From: Nigerium sp.
Lineage (GTDB): Bacteria; Actinomycetota; Actinomycetes; Propionibacteriales; Propionibacteriaceae
DNA: 64,000 nucleotides
NCBI GenBank assembly: GCA_016711325.1
Contig: JADJTH010000010.1
Span: 329,020 to 393,019, forward strand
Direction: 5' to 3'
Of this stretch, positions 9,833-18,863 are shown piece by piece (the stretch's first letter is position 1; each line of letters starts with the position of its first letter). The notes beneath the pieces are model-generated. The model did no database searches and was not told where the DNA came from. It saw nothing but the letters and a program-made list of their open reading frames with translations. A program made the position numbers and the translations under genes.

Positions 9833-9863
9833 ACAACGCCTCCATTATTTCGGGAACACTCCA

Positions 9864-10230
9864 ACCTGGTACCGCGGAGTACCATCCTCATTGATCGTTG
9901 CCTTCTCCGCGTGGATGAACGCGTACCGCTCGCTCACCGATACTCCTTCGCGAAGAAGGCCGCGGCTTTTCCCAGGAACTCACGCTCAAGCTTCAACTCA
10001 CGGACCTCACGCTCAAGCTCAGCCAGCCGTGCCCGTTCCGACACGCTCAACGGCGGCTCGGTCTGCGGGTTCTCAGCAAGGTCCTTCTTCACCCAGCTAC
10101 GCAACGTTTCCGTCCCGACACCATGCTCACGGGCCACCTGCGACAACGTCTTACTGTCCCGCTGCTCCCGATACGCCTCCACGAGCTGCTTCTTAAACTC
10201 CGGACTAAACCTACCCCGCTTACCCGACAT
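9864..10230 (-). CDS. IS3(a) OrfA with the first codons of OrfB
   Basis: OrfA spans 9934-10230: 98 residues with an HTH (GRFSPEFKKQLVEAY, then AREHGVGTETLRSWVKK) and a heptad helix (ARLAELEREVRELKLEREFL). OrfB starts at the GTG overlapping the orfA stop (9937) and runs about 24 codons before it is cut by element (b) at 9864. A stand-alone OrfA can be made, but no complete transposase. Confidence 0.82.
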
Positions 10231-10284
10231 ACGCTGCTCTCCTCTTCTAGAAATCATCTTATTGGATCCCGAATCCGGAAGAAA

Positions 10285-10586
10285 CCAGGCACCCCAGGCT
10301 TGATCCAGTAGTAGACCCAGGTGCCGCGGCGTTCGCCGTCGATGAGGCCGGCTTCGCGGAGGGTCTTGAGGTGGTGGCTGATGGTGGGTCCGGAGAGCTG
10401 GAAGTGGGGGTGAGTTCGCACACGCAGATTTCGGCTTGGCTGGCGATGAGTCCGGCGAGGCGGAGGCGGACGGGGTCACCGGAGGGCTTTGAACATGGGT
10501 GCGATCCGTGCGGCTTCGGTTTCGTCGATGGTGGTGGTGCCTAGGCCGCAGCAGGTGTTGGCTTGGATGGTGGGCAACTCTTTCAC
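10285..10586 (-). pseudogene. arsR: ArsR-family repressor, left copy (frameshifted and 3'-truncated)
   Basis: Same gene as the better copy at 58,409. The GTG start at 10586 faces the arsenic operon. Two homopolymer differences from the right copy (one G extra near 10,480, one C fewer near 10,407) break the frame here, and IS3(a) replaces the C-terminus. The CVCEL arsenite-sensing motif is encoded but lies between the frameshifts. If these are read errors, both copies would make the same IS-truncated repressor. Confidence 0.75.
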
Positions 10587-10597
10587 GGTCCTATCTT

Positions 10598-10643
10598 GAC
10601 ATATGTCGAAACAGGAGGGAAGGATGCTGTTTCGACAATTGTC
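10598..10643. promoter_or_regulatory. Twin palindromes between arsR and the arsM-arsD gene (left copy)
   Basis: Two 10-bp perfect palindromes, GACATATGTC (10598-10607) and GACAATTGTC (10634-10643), share the pattern GACAwwTGTC with centres 36 bp apart. They lie in the divergent arsR/arsM gap, where an ArsR repressor would act on both promoters. An AGGAGG motif sits between them. Binding is inferred, not shown. Confidence 0.55.
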
Positions 10644-11095
10644 TATCCAAGGATGGTGTGTGATGGCCGAGCAGGCGGAGATGCGGGAAGCGGTGCGGCA
10701 GCGGTACGCGACCGCGGCCCTGAGTGTGCTGGAGTCCGGCGGCGGGTCGTGTTGTGGCCCGTCGGGGTGCGGGTCGGCCGATCCTGTGACGGCCGACCTG
10801 TATGAGCCGGGCGAAGCTCCCTCGAAAGGTGCGTTGGCGGCGTCGTTGGGGTGTGGGAACCCGACTGCGTTGATTGATCTGGTGCCGGGTCAGACCGTCC
10901 TGGACCTGGGCTCAGGTGGTGGACTGGATGTGCTGTTGTCAGCTCGCCGGGTAGCGCCGGGCGGGGTGGCCTACGGGCTGGACATGACCGACGAGATGCT
11001 GGCCCTCGCGGAGCGGAACCGCGCCGAGGCGGGAACTGAGAACGCCCGGTTCGTGAAGGGCACGATCGAGGACGTGCCGCTGCCGTCCGCGTCAG

Positions 11096-12735
11096 CCTCG
11101 ATCCGCCGGGGTGTTGGGTGTGCCGTGACGGCGAATGCTCCTGCGACAAGGAAGAATAGGACTTGCGACAGTTCAATTCGACCCGTTGACAGGAGCACTC
11201 GTAGTGCGAGTCTGCCACAGCCTTGACCCGGTTTTCGACGACCCGAACCTGATCGCCTTCGGTGGCCTGCCGGCGGTGATGACGCTGGCCGAACAGGCTG
11301 GCCTGCACGACCTGGTCGACGATCATGTGAGGGTGCCGGGCACGGCCGGGGCGAACGCGTCGGTCAAGGTGACGGCGATCATCGCGGGCATGATCGCCGG
11401 CGCGGACTCGATCAGTGACCTGGACGTGCTCCGCCACGGCGGGATGGGGCGGCTGTTCACCGGCCTGCGGGCATCAACCACGCTGGGCACCCACCTACGC
11501 GGCTACCGGTTCGGGCACGTCAGGCAGTTGGACGCGGTCGCTTCCCGCCTGCTGGCCAACCTGGCCAGGGTGTCGCCGATCCTCGCCGGCGCCGACCAAC
11601 TCGTCTACGTCGACGTGGACGACACGGTGCGGGAAACCCACGGCTACCGCAAACAGGGTGCCGCCTACGGATACTCGAAGGTGAAGGGGTTGAACGCCCA
11701 ACTGGCGATCGTGTCGACCCCGCTGGCTGCGCCGGTGATCGCCGCCACCAGGTTGCGGAAGGGCAACATCGACTCCGGACACGGTGCTGCCCGCCTGATC
11801 GGCGACACTCTGGCAACCCTGCGGCGGGCGGTACCCACCACTCCTGGCTTGGTGGTGGTCCGAGCCGACAGCGCCTACTTCCGCCACGATGTGGTCGCCG
11901 CCGCGACCGCAGGTGGGGCCCGGTTCTCGGTCACCGCCCGGATGAACAAGGCCGTAGTCCGGGCGATCGCCGGCATCGACGATGCATCGTGGACCACGAT
12001 CCGGTACCGCGACGCCATCTACGACGAGGTTGAGCAACGGTGGATATCGGAGGCTGAGGTCGCCGAAGTACCGTTCACCGCGTTCACGTCCCACCCCAAG
12101 GCCCACCACGTCACCGCCCGGCTGATCGTCCGCCGCGTGAAACGCCTCAACCCGCACACCCCGAAGGCGCAGGGTGAACTGTTGCCCGGCTACCGGCACC
12201 ACCCGCTCTTCACCAACACGACCCTGGCGATGGTGGCGGCCGAAGCCGCGCACCGCGACCACGCCATCATCGAAGCGGTCATCGCCGACCTCAAGGACGG
12301 CCCGCTGGCGCACGCACCGTCGGGGAAGTTCACCGCGAACGCCGCCTGGCTCGCCCTCGCGTCGATCGCGTTCAACCTGACCCGGGCCGCCGCCCGCCTC
12401 GCGTCGGCCACCCTGGGCAAGGCCCGCACCGCGACCGTGCGCCGGACCCTGATCCAGGTCGCCGGCCGGATCGCGAACCAGGCCCGACGCTGGCGACTCC
12501 ACCTCCCCACCCGCTGGCCCTGGCACGACGAACTCGAAACGCTCTACACCGCCGCCCTCGGCCCACCCGCCCTCGCCGCGAGTTGACCAACCGCCCCCAC
12601 GGGCACGACCAGGAACCAGCAGTGGAAGAGCCGGGCACACCGGCGGACACTCCACACCCACACCCGACAGAGCTGCACGACCGCCACCCGATATGTCGAA
12701 ACGGTCACCTACGAATCAGCGTCGGCGGATCTAGG
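11096..12735 (+). mobile_element. IS1380-family element 1
   Basis: 1,640 bp with terminal repeats CCTCGATCCGCC and, reversed from the right end, CCTAGATCCGCC. Target duplication GTCAG at 11091-11095 and 12736-12740. The right arm has the uninterrupted target, proving this insertion is private to the left arm. Confidence 0.93.
11135..12586 (+). CDS. IS1380-family transposase
   Basis: 483 residues, a usual length for the family. Typical IS1380 features include DPNLIAFGGLPAVMTLAEQAGL near the N-terminus, YVDVDDTVRETHG with a catalytic D, VVRADSAYFRHDVV with the next D, and a C-terminal DHAIIEAVIADLKDGPLA segment with the E. The frame is complete, so the element may be active. The start may lie a little downstream of this ATG, near the GTG-rich VVRVCHS region. 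Confidence 0.88.
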   Translation: MLLRQGRIGLATVQFDPLTGALVVRVCHSLDPVFDDPNLIAFGGLPAVMTLAEQAGLHDLVDDHVRVPGTAGANASVKVTAIIAGMIAGADSISDLDVLRHGGMGRLFTGLRASTTLGTHLRGYRFGHVRQLDAVASRLLANLARVSPILAGADQLVYVDVDDTVRETHGYRKQGAAYGYSKVKGLNAQLAIVSTPLAAPVIAATRLRKGNIDSGHGAARLIGDTLATLRRAVPTTPGLVVVRADSAYFRHDVVAAATAGGARFSVTARMNKAVVRAIAGIDDASWTTIRYRDAIYDEVEQRWISEAEVAEVPFTAFTSHPKAHHVTARLIVRRVKRLNPHTPKAQGELLPGYRHHPLFTNTTLAMVAAEAAHRDHAIIEAVIADLKDGPLAHAPSGKFTANAAWLALASIAFNLTRAAARLASATLGKARTATVRRTLIQVAGRIANQARRWRLHLPTRWPWHDELETLYTAALGPPALAAS

Positions 12736-13652
12736 GTCAGTCGATGTGGTGATCTCCAACTGCGTGATCAACCTGTCGACCGACAAGGACAAGGTGCTGG
12801 CCGAAGCGTTCCGAGTGCTGCGTCCGGGCGGCCGGTTCGCAGTGTCCGACATCGTGCTGCTGCGTCCGTTGCCCGCCGAGTGGATGCCCGTGGTGGGGCT
12901 GTGGACGGGGTGCGTCTCCGGCGCACTGCTCGATGTCGACTATCTCACCAAGCTGGCCGCCGCCGGGTTCGCCAACCCGTCGATCCAGGTGACCCGCACC
13001 TACACCCGTGACGACCTGGCAGAGATGGCCAGCGAACTGGACCGGAATCACTGCCGGCCGGGGCCGGCATCCAGGAGGCGATCGCCGTGCTGGAGGGGGC
13101 GTTCGCGAGCGCGTTCATCCGGGCCGACAAGGAAAACCAGGCAGGAGCGGAAGAGCACGTGCCGGCGATCAAGGTCTTCGAAGGGCCGTTGTGCTGCAAC
13201 ACCGGGGTGTGTGGCCCCGATCCGGCGCAGGCGTTAGTGGACTTCACCGCGGACGCACGGTGGGTCGCCGACCAGGGTGTGCCTGTTGCGCGGGCGAACC
13301 TGGCGCAGGATCCGGCCGCGTTCGCCGCTGACGGTCTGGCAGTGGCATTCCTGAAGACGGCGGGGGCGGAGGGGTTGCCGTTGGTGACCGTGGACGGAGT
13401 CACGGTGTTGGCCGGCCGCTACCCGACACGCGCCGAGCTGGCGCGCTATGCCGGCCTCTCCACGGCAGACGCGTCGACGCAGGAGGCGTGCTGTGGCGGT
13501 GCGGCTGCTGAGGCTGACTGCTGCACGCCGGCGGTTCAGACTGTGCAGGTCGCTAGTCCCAGTGGTGGCTGTTGTGGGGGTGACCGGTGAGGTTCCTCGA
13601 CGATCTTCCCCGCTATGTGTTCTGAGGTTCACCCCGAACCGTGGAGGGTTCC

Positions 13653-14576
13653 TTATGCCGCTTCTCGGTTGAGGGCGGTGGTCTCGTAGGTGATGGGGGC
13701 CATCATGCCAGCGCTGCTGTGCCGGCGGGTGTGGTTGTAAAAGCCGTAGCACCACTCGAGCACGACGGCCTGGGCGTGTCGGGTGTCTGCGAACCGGTGC
13801 CGGGACAGCACCTCCCATTCCAGGGAGGAGAAGAACGCCTCGGCGGCGGCGTTGTCGAAGCAGGACCCGACCCGGCCCATCGACTGGCGGATGCCCAGCT
13901 TGCGGCACAACTTGGTGAACGACTTCGCGGTGTAGGTCGAGCCTCGGTCGGTGTGGAACACCACCCGCTGCGCCTCGTCGTCTCGCCAGATCGCGGCCTT
14001 GCCGCCCCGGGTCGCGACGGCCATCGTGATCGCAGCGCAGGCCAGCTGCGCGTCCGGGTGCAGGCCGGTGGCGGCACCCAGGAGACGGCGGCTGTACAGG
14101 TCGATCACGGTCGCCAGGTACAGCTTGCCGTGGTCGGTGGGAATCTCGGTGATGTCGCCAACCCAGCGGCAGTTCGGCGCCTCGGCGGTGAAGTCCCGCT
14201 TCAACAGGTCAGGGAACTTCGGCGCGGTCCGATCCTGCTTGGTCAGACCGTTCCGACGCCTGATCCGCCTTGCCACAAGGCCTTGGCGGGCCATCGAGTC
14301 GGCCACCGTCTTCTCCGAGATCGTCCACCCGGCATCCCGCAGGTCAGCGGTCAGCCGCGGCGAGCCGTGCAACCCCCGAGCCGCGTCGAACCCGGTCTTC
14401 ACCGCGGCGTCGACCTCGGCCCGGCGCCGGGCCCGTTTCGTGCTCGGGCCGCCCACCTGGGCACGGGGCCACCACTTGTAGAACCACGACACGCTGACCC
14501 CGAGCAGGGCACAGCACACCGCGACGGGCACCCGCCAGAAGGTCTTCTGGTCAGCGATGAAGCGTGCCACGCTCAC
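13653..14576 (-). CDS. IS3(c) OrfB, DDE transposase (intact copy)
   Basis: 307 residues from a GTG at 14576 that overlaps the orfA stop. Integrase core with CRWVGDITEI (first D), VFHTDRGSTYTAKSF (second D) and NAAAEAFFSSLEWEVL (E), ending YNHTRRHSSAGMMAPITYE. Of the four copies only this one has the OrfB frame unbroken. The others differ in C-run length within the segment encoding DAARGLHGSPRL. Confidence 0.9.
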   Translation of the reverse strand: MSVARFIADQKTFWRVPVAVCCALLGVSVSWFYKWWPRAQVGGPSTKRARRRAEVDAAVKTGFDAARGLHGSPRLTADLRDAGWTISEKTVADSMARQGLVARRIRRRNGLTKQDRTAPKFPDLLKRDFTAEAPNCRWVGDITEIPTDHGKLYLATVIDLYSRRLLGAATGLHPDAQLACAAITMAVATRGGKAAIWRDDEAQRVVFHTDRGSTYTAKSFTKLCRKLGIRQSMGRVGSCFDNAAAEAFFSSLEWEVLSRHRFADTRHAQAVVLEWCYGFYNHTRRHSSAGMMAPITYETTALNREAA

Positions 14577-14863
14577 TTCGTCGCCTCCTTCACCCACAAG
14601 ACCACGGAACGCTTGAGGACATCACGCTCCATCCGGAGCTCGGCGACCTCGGCCCGGAGCCGGCGCAGCTCCTCATAATCGTCCTTGGCCAGCTCGCCGT
14701 GACCCTCCCGGGCGGCGCGGGCCTGGTTCACCCAGTTCCCCAGCGTGCCCTCGTTCACCCCCAGATCCCGGGCCACCTGCGCGATCGGCTTGTTTGTTTC
14801 CTCAACAATCCGGACCGCTCCCTCACGGAACTCCGGATCGTACTTCTTGCGCTTCTCAGGCAT
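14573..14863 (-). CDS. IS3(c) OrfA, HTH protein
   Basis: 96 residues. HTH (YDPEFREGAVRIVEET, then ARDLGVNEGTLGNWVNQ) followed by a coiled-coil (ELRRLRAEVAELRMERDVLK). Its 3' end overlaps orfB by four bases (GTGA). An identical protein is encoded at 20,903-21,193 and 23,758-24,048. Confidence 0.88.
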   Translation of the reverse strand: MPEKRKKYDPEFREGAVRIVEETNKPIAQVARDLGVNEGTLGNWVNQARAAREGHGELAKDDYEELRRLRAEVAELRMERDVLKRSVVLWVKEATK

Positions 14864-15242
14864 AGCTACTCCTTATAGCTGATGCCTCCACGATCCGGGG
14901 GGAACCTCATTCTTCACCGGGAAGGGTGGTGTGGGCAAGACCAGTGTGGCGTGCGCGACCGCGGTCGATCTGTCGGATCGGGGCGGTCGGGTGCTGCTGG
15001 TGTCCACCGATCCGGCGTCGAACGTCGGCCAAGTGTTCGGCCAGTCGGTGGGTGATCGGATCAGCCCGATTGTCACGGTGCCGGGTTTGGATGCGTTGGA
15101 GATCGACCCGGAGGAGGCCGCTGCGCAGTACCGGGACCGTACCCTGGCTCCGGTCCGTGATCTGCTGTCCGCGGTGGATCTGGCGGCGGTGACTGAACAG
15201 TTGTCCGGCGCGTGTACGACCGAGATTGCTTCGTTCAATCAG

Positions 15243-16874
15243 CCTCGATCCGCCGACGCTCATTCGTGGGTGACCGTTTCCGGATTTCGATGATGGGCCG
15301 GAGTGCGATTCCGCGGGTGGGCGTGGGGTGACTGCCGGTGTGCCCGGCTTTTCCACTGGGTTCCTTGCTTGTGCCTGCGGGGGCGGGTGGTCAGGGGCTG
15401 GCGGCTGCTGGTGGCCCGAACGCGGCGTTGTAGAGGGTGGCGAGTTGGGGTTCCCACGGCCAGTTCCGGGGTAGGTGCAGCAGCCAGGTGCGGGCTTGGT
15501 TCGCGATCCGGGCGGCGACCTGGATGAGGGTGCGGCGCACCGTCGAGGTCCTGGCCCGGCCCAGGGTCTTGCTGGCGATCCGGGCGGCGGCGCGGGTCAG
15601 GTTGAACGCCATGGCGGTGAGGGCGAGCCAGGCACTGTTCGCCATGAACTTCCCCGACGGGGCGTGGGCCAGCGGCCCGTCTTTCAGGTCGGCGAAGATG
15701 CCCTCGATGATGGCGTGGTCGCGGTGGCAGGCCTCGGCGTCCACCAACGCGAAGGTGCTGTTGGTGAAGACGGCGTGGTAGCGGTAGCCGGGCAGCAGCT
15801 CACCCTGGGCCTTCGCGTTCGGGTTCAGTCGCCGCACCCGACGGACGATCAGCCGGGCGGTGACGTGGTCGGCCTTGCGGCGGGACGTGAACGCCGTGAA
15901 CGGCACCTCGGCGACCTCGGCGTCGGAGATCCACACCTGTTGGGCCTCGTCATAGATCGCTTGCGGGTAGCGGATCGTCGTCCAGTCGGTGTCGTTGATG
16001 GTGGTGATCGCCCTGGTGACGGCCGTGTTCATCCGGGCGGTGATCGAGAATCGGGCGCCGCCGGCGGCAATAGCGGCGATGGTGGCGTGGTTGAAGTAGG
16101 CACTGTCAGCGCGGACGATCACCAGGCTGGGGGTGGTCGCCCGGCGGAGCGTGGCCAGGGTGTCGCCGATCAGCCGGGGCCGCACCGCGGGCCGAGGACA
16201 CGTTGCCCTTTGCGGAGCCGGGTCGCGGCGATCACCGGCGCACTCGTCGGCGTCGAAATGGTCGCCACCAAGGCGTTGAGGCCCTTGACCCGGCTGTAGC
16301 CGTAGGCGGCGCCCTGCTTGCGGTAGCCGTGGGTTTCCCGGATCGTGTCGTCCACATCGACGAAGGTCAGCTGGTCGGCACCGTCCAGGATCGGCGACAA
16401 CCCGGCCAGCTTGATCAACAGGCGCGAGGCGACCGCGTCGAGTTGGCGGACGTGGCCGAACCGGTAGGCGCGTAGGTGGGTGCCCAAGGTGGTCGCCGCG
16501 CGGAGCCCGTCGAACACGCGCCCCATGCCGCCATGACGCAGCACGTCCATGTCGCTGATGCTGTCAGCGCCGACCACCATCCCAGCGATGAGCGCCGACA
16601 CCTTGACCGGAGCGTTCGCACCGGCGGTCCCGGGCAGGGTCAGGTGCTGCTCGACGAGCTCGTGGAGGCCGGCTTGTTCGGCAAGCCGCATCACTGCGGG
16701 AAGGCCGCCGAACGCGACCAGATTCGGGTCGTCGAAAACCGGTTGAATGGTGTGGCAGACTCGCACTACGAGTGCTCCTGTCAGGCAGCGGATGAGAACC
16801 TTAAGCAGTCCCATCCTTGCTTGCCACAGGAGCATTCGCCATCAGACCCGCCCAACACCATCGGCGGATCGAGG
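15243..16874 (-). mobile_element. IS1380-family element 2
   Basis: 1,632 bp with ends CCTCGATCCGCCGA and, reversed, CCTCGATCCGCCGATG. Target duplication ATCAG at 15238-15242 and 16875-16879. It is related to but clearly distinct from element 1: the transposases differ at many residues. Absent from the right arm. Confidence 0.93.
15391..16835 (-). pseudogene. IS1380-family transposase of element 2, frameshifted
   Basis: The N-terminal half (from 16835) and C-terminal half (to 15391) are in different frames, switching near 16,185 in a GC-rich stretch. Conserved parts are DPNLVAFGGLPAVMRLAEQ, FVDVDDTIRETHGYRKQ, VIVRADSAYFNHATI and DHAIIEGIFADLKDGPLA. It could be a real inactivation or a sequencing indel. 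Confidence 0.8.
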
Positions 16875-18283
16875 ATCAGTTCACCGAGTTGCTCGCCGGG
16901 TCGGACGCCACCAGCGGGTACGACCACGTCGTGTTCGACACCGCGCCGACCGGTCACACCATTCGGCTGCTCCAGCTTCCGGGGAGTGGACCCGGTTCAT
17001 TGATGACGGCAAGGGTGACACCTCCTGCCTGGGGCCGATGTCGGGGCTGGAGAAGTCGAGGTCCACCTACGGGAGTGCGCTGGCCACCCTGGCCGACCCA
17101 GCCAGCACCCGGCTCGTGCTGGTCGCCCGCGCCCAGCACGGCGCCCTGGCCGAAGCAGCCCGCACCGTCGACGAACTGGCCGAAGCCGGCGTGCAGGCCA
17201 CCCATCTGGTCGTCAACGGCATCATGCCATCCAGCCCCAGCCCAGATCCGCTGGCTGATGCCATCCGTGATCGGGAACAACGGGCGCTGGCGGATCTGCC
17301 GTTGCAGCTGGCCGGGCTGGTCAGCGACCACATCGCCCTTCGCGGGGCCGACATGGTCGGCGTGCCCGCCATCCGGGCACTTCTCAGCGAGGAGACCACC
17401 GCCAGCGGGACGCCGACAGCGATCACCGAGGCAGCGCCGATGTTGCCGGGCTTGGAGGTCTTGGTGGATGAGTTGGCCGGCCTCGATCATGGGCTGGTCA
17501 TGTGCATGGGCAAGGGAGGGGTGGGGAAGACCACCATTGCGACTGCGATTGCGCTCCACCTGGTCGGTCCCGGCAAGGACGTCAACCTGACCACCACCGA
17601 CCCGGCCGCCCATCTGGATGCGTCCCTGGCAACGGACCGGTTGCGGGTGTCGAGCATCGACCCGCAGCGGGTCACGGCCGACTACCGGGCGCGCGTGATG
17701 GCCAGCAAAGGGGCGACGCTGGACGACGTCGGTCGCGCTGCGCTGGCTGAAGACCTCCGCTCACCCTGCACCGAGGAGGTCGCGGTGTTCCAGGCGTTCT
17801 CAAGGCTGTCGCCGAGGCCCGGCGCAGGTTCGTGGTCATGGACACCGCACCGACCGGGCACACCCTGCTGCTGATGGACGCCACCGGCTCCTACCACAAC
17901 GAGATCGTCCGGAACACGGCCGACGGAATGAGCTTCACCACACCGCTCATGCGGCTGCAGGACCCCAACTACACCAAGGTGATCATCATCACTTTGGCCG
18001 AGACCACCCCAGTCCTGGAAGCCGAACAGCTCCACGCCGACCTCGAACGGGCAGACATCCACCCCTGGGCCTGGGTCGTGAACCAAACCCTCACCGGCGT
18101 CGACACGGCCAACCCGCTCCTGCGGCAGCGGCAGGCGGCCGAAACCGTGCCGCTGGCCGCGATCCAACGCCCGGCCGCCGCGTCGCACAGGTGCAATGGG
18201 GAGACGCCCTGACCACGCCGGACCACCCGAGGCCGGAGGCCCTGGCTGGCGCTCGCTGATCGGCGCAGCGCGACCAGCGCCCT

Positions 18284-18315
18284 GCGCGGCATCACTGAAT
18301 CTATTGATGCCGCGC
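18284..18315. terminator. Bidirectional terminator hairpin between arsA and arsC (left)
   Basis: Perfect 11-bp stem GCGCGGCATCA / TGATGCCGCGC with a 10-base loop, between the convergent arsA and arsC stops. It has no long T run, so it is a hairpin terminator by position and shape. The same hairpin is at 55,248-55,279. Confidence 0.7.
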
Positions 18316-18370
18316 GGGCGTGAAGCACCATTCCGCCACGCTTGCGGTGACGCCGTCCCGCCCAGCCTGG

Positions 18371-18778
18371 TCAGGCAGCGGGGAGGAGTTCGGTCAGGAG
18401 GGCTTCAATGCGGCGGCCGATCTCGTCGCGGATCGGCCGGACGGCCTCGATGCCCTGTCCGGCGGGGTCGTTCAGGACCCAGTCTTCGTATCGTTTGCCG
18501 GGATAGTACGGGCAGGTGTCTCCGCAGCCCATCGTGATCACCACGTCCGAGGCCTGCACCGCGTCGGTGGTGAGGATCTTGGGTTGCTCGCCGGCGATGT
18601 CGATGCCCTCCTCGGCCATCGCCTGCACGGCGACCGGGTTGATCGTCTCCGCCGGCGCCGAGCCGGCCGACAACACCTCGACCCGATCCGTACCCAGGTG
18701 GCGCAGGTAGCCCGCCGCCATCTGGGAACGGCCCGCGTTGTGCACACACACGAACAAGACGGTCGGTTTGCTCATCAT
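18371..18778 (-). CDS. arsC: Arsenate reductase, low-molecular-weight phosphatase type (left copy)
   Basis: 135 residues. The phosphatase loop CVHNAGRS (C11, R17, S18) binds arsenate, and C85 and C89 in the CGDTC segment are the likely relay cysteines. YPGKRYEDW is typical of actinobacterial ArsC. It reduces arsenate to arsenite in the cytoplasm with a thiol or thioredoxin donor. Divergent from the ArsR-fusion gene across a 17-bp palindrome, and convergent with arsA across a terminator. The right copy at 54,785 encodes the same protein. Confidence 0.88.
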   Translation of the reverse strand: MMSKPTVLFVCVHNAGRSQMAAGYLRHLGTDRVEVLSAGSAPAETINPVAVQAMAEEGIDIAGEQPKILTTDAVQASDVVITMGCGDTCPYYPGKRYEDWVLNDPAGQGIEAVRPIRDEIGRRIEALLTELLPAA

Positions 18779-18829
18779 GCCTCGATCCTTCCCAGCGACG
18801 TGGGGTTGACGTACTCGCGTACCTCAGCG

Positions 18830-18846
18830 ACTATTGACTCAATAGT
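18830..18846. promoter_or_regulatory. 17-bp palindromic operator candidate (left)
   Basis: ACTATTGA-C-TCAATAGT, a perfect inverted repeat in the divergent gap between arsC and the ArsR-phosphatase gene, 18 bases before the latter's ATG. It is AT-rich in a GC-rich genome. The adjacent ArsR-type HTH is the obvious candidate binder. It differs from the GACAwwTGTC palindromes at the other arsR, which suggests two separate regulators. Confidence 0.65.
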
Positions 18847-18863
18847 TGTGGAGGTATTGCCGG

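Larger units (their letters stand above)
8608..9863 (+). mobile_element. IS3-family element (b) nested inside IS3(a)
   Basis: About 1,256 bp holding orfA and orfB in the opposite orientation to the host element. The ends share TGGAG followed by weak similarity (TGGAGGGTGGGACATAT at the left, TGGAGTGTTCCCGAAAT reversed at the right). I could not find a target duplication, so the boundaries may be off by a few bases. The same nested arrangement is in the right arm, so it predates the duplication. Confidence 0.8.
7721..10284 (-). mobile_element. IS3-family element (a), interrupted by a second IS3 element
   Basis: The ends show an imperfect inverted repeat (TTTTCCGGACTCGG at the left; TTCTTCCGGATTCGG reversed at the right). 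CCAG flanks both sides (7717-7720 and 10285-10288) as a 4-bp target duplication. A second element at 8608-9863 sits in its orfB, leaving about 1.3 kb of its own sequence. It cut the 3' end of arsR on the right and the 5' end of the hypothetical gene on the left. Confidence 0.82.
10663..13590 (+). pseudogene. ArsM-ArsD fusion gene, left copy, interrupted by IS1380
   Basis: The two coding parts are 10663-11095 and 12741-13590, separated by an IS1380 element with a GTCAG target duplication. A missing C near 13,035 adds a frameshift relative to the intact right copy (57,049-58,332), where the domains are described. The stop overlaps the arsA start (GTGA), as in the intact copy. The insertion lies in the methyltransferase domain, so this copy cannot make the full protein. 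Confidence 0.88.
13623..14909 (-). mobile_element. IS3-family element (c), copy 1
   Basis: 1,287 bp. The left end TGAGGTTCACCCCGAACCGT and the reversed right end TGAGGTTCCCCCCGGATCGT are inverted repeats. TTC is duplicated at 13620-13622 and 14910-14912; the right arm shows the empty site. Four copies of this element are in the window. Confidence 0.93.
13587..18259 (+). pseudogene. arsA: arsA, left copy, interrupted by two IS elements
   Basis: Coding pieces are 13587-13622, about 14913-15242 and 16880-18259. An IS3-type element (TTC duplication) and an IS1380-type element (ATCAG duplication) separate them. Small frameshifts relative to the intact copy at 55,304 occur near 16,983 and 17,801. 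Both P-loops and the three metal-site cysteine regions are still encoded, but no full ATPase can be made. The first insertion is only 12 codons into the gene. Confidence 0.9.

Noticed and set aside
10285..10288. That arsR and the hypothetical gene at 7,442 were once one gene split by IS3(a)
   Set aside because: Joining the flanks through the CCAG duplication puts the two in different frames, and the C-terminal part does not look like an ArsR tail.
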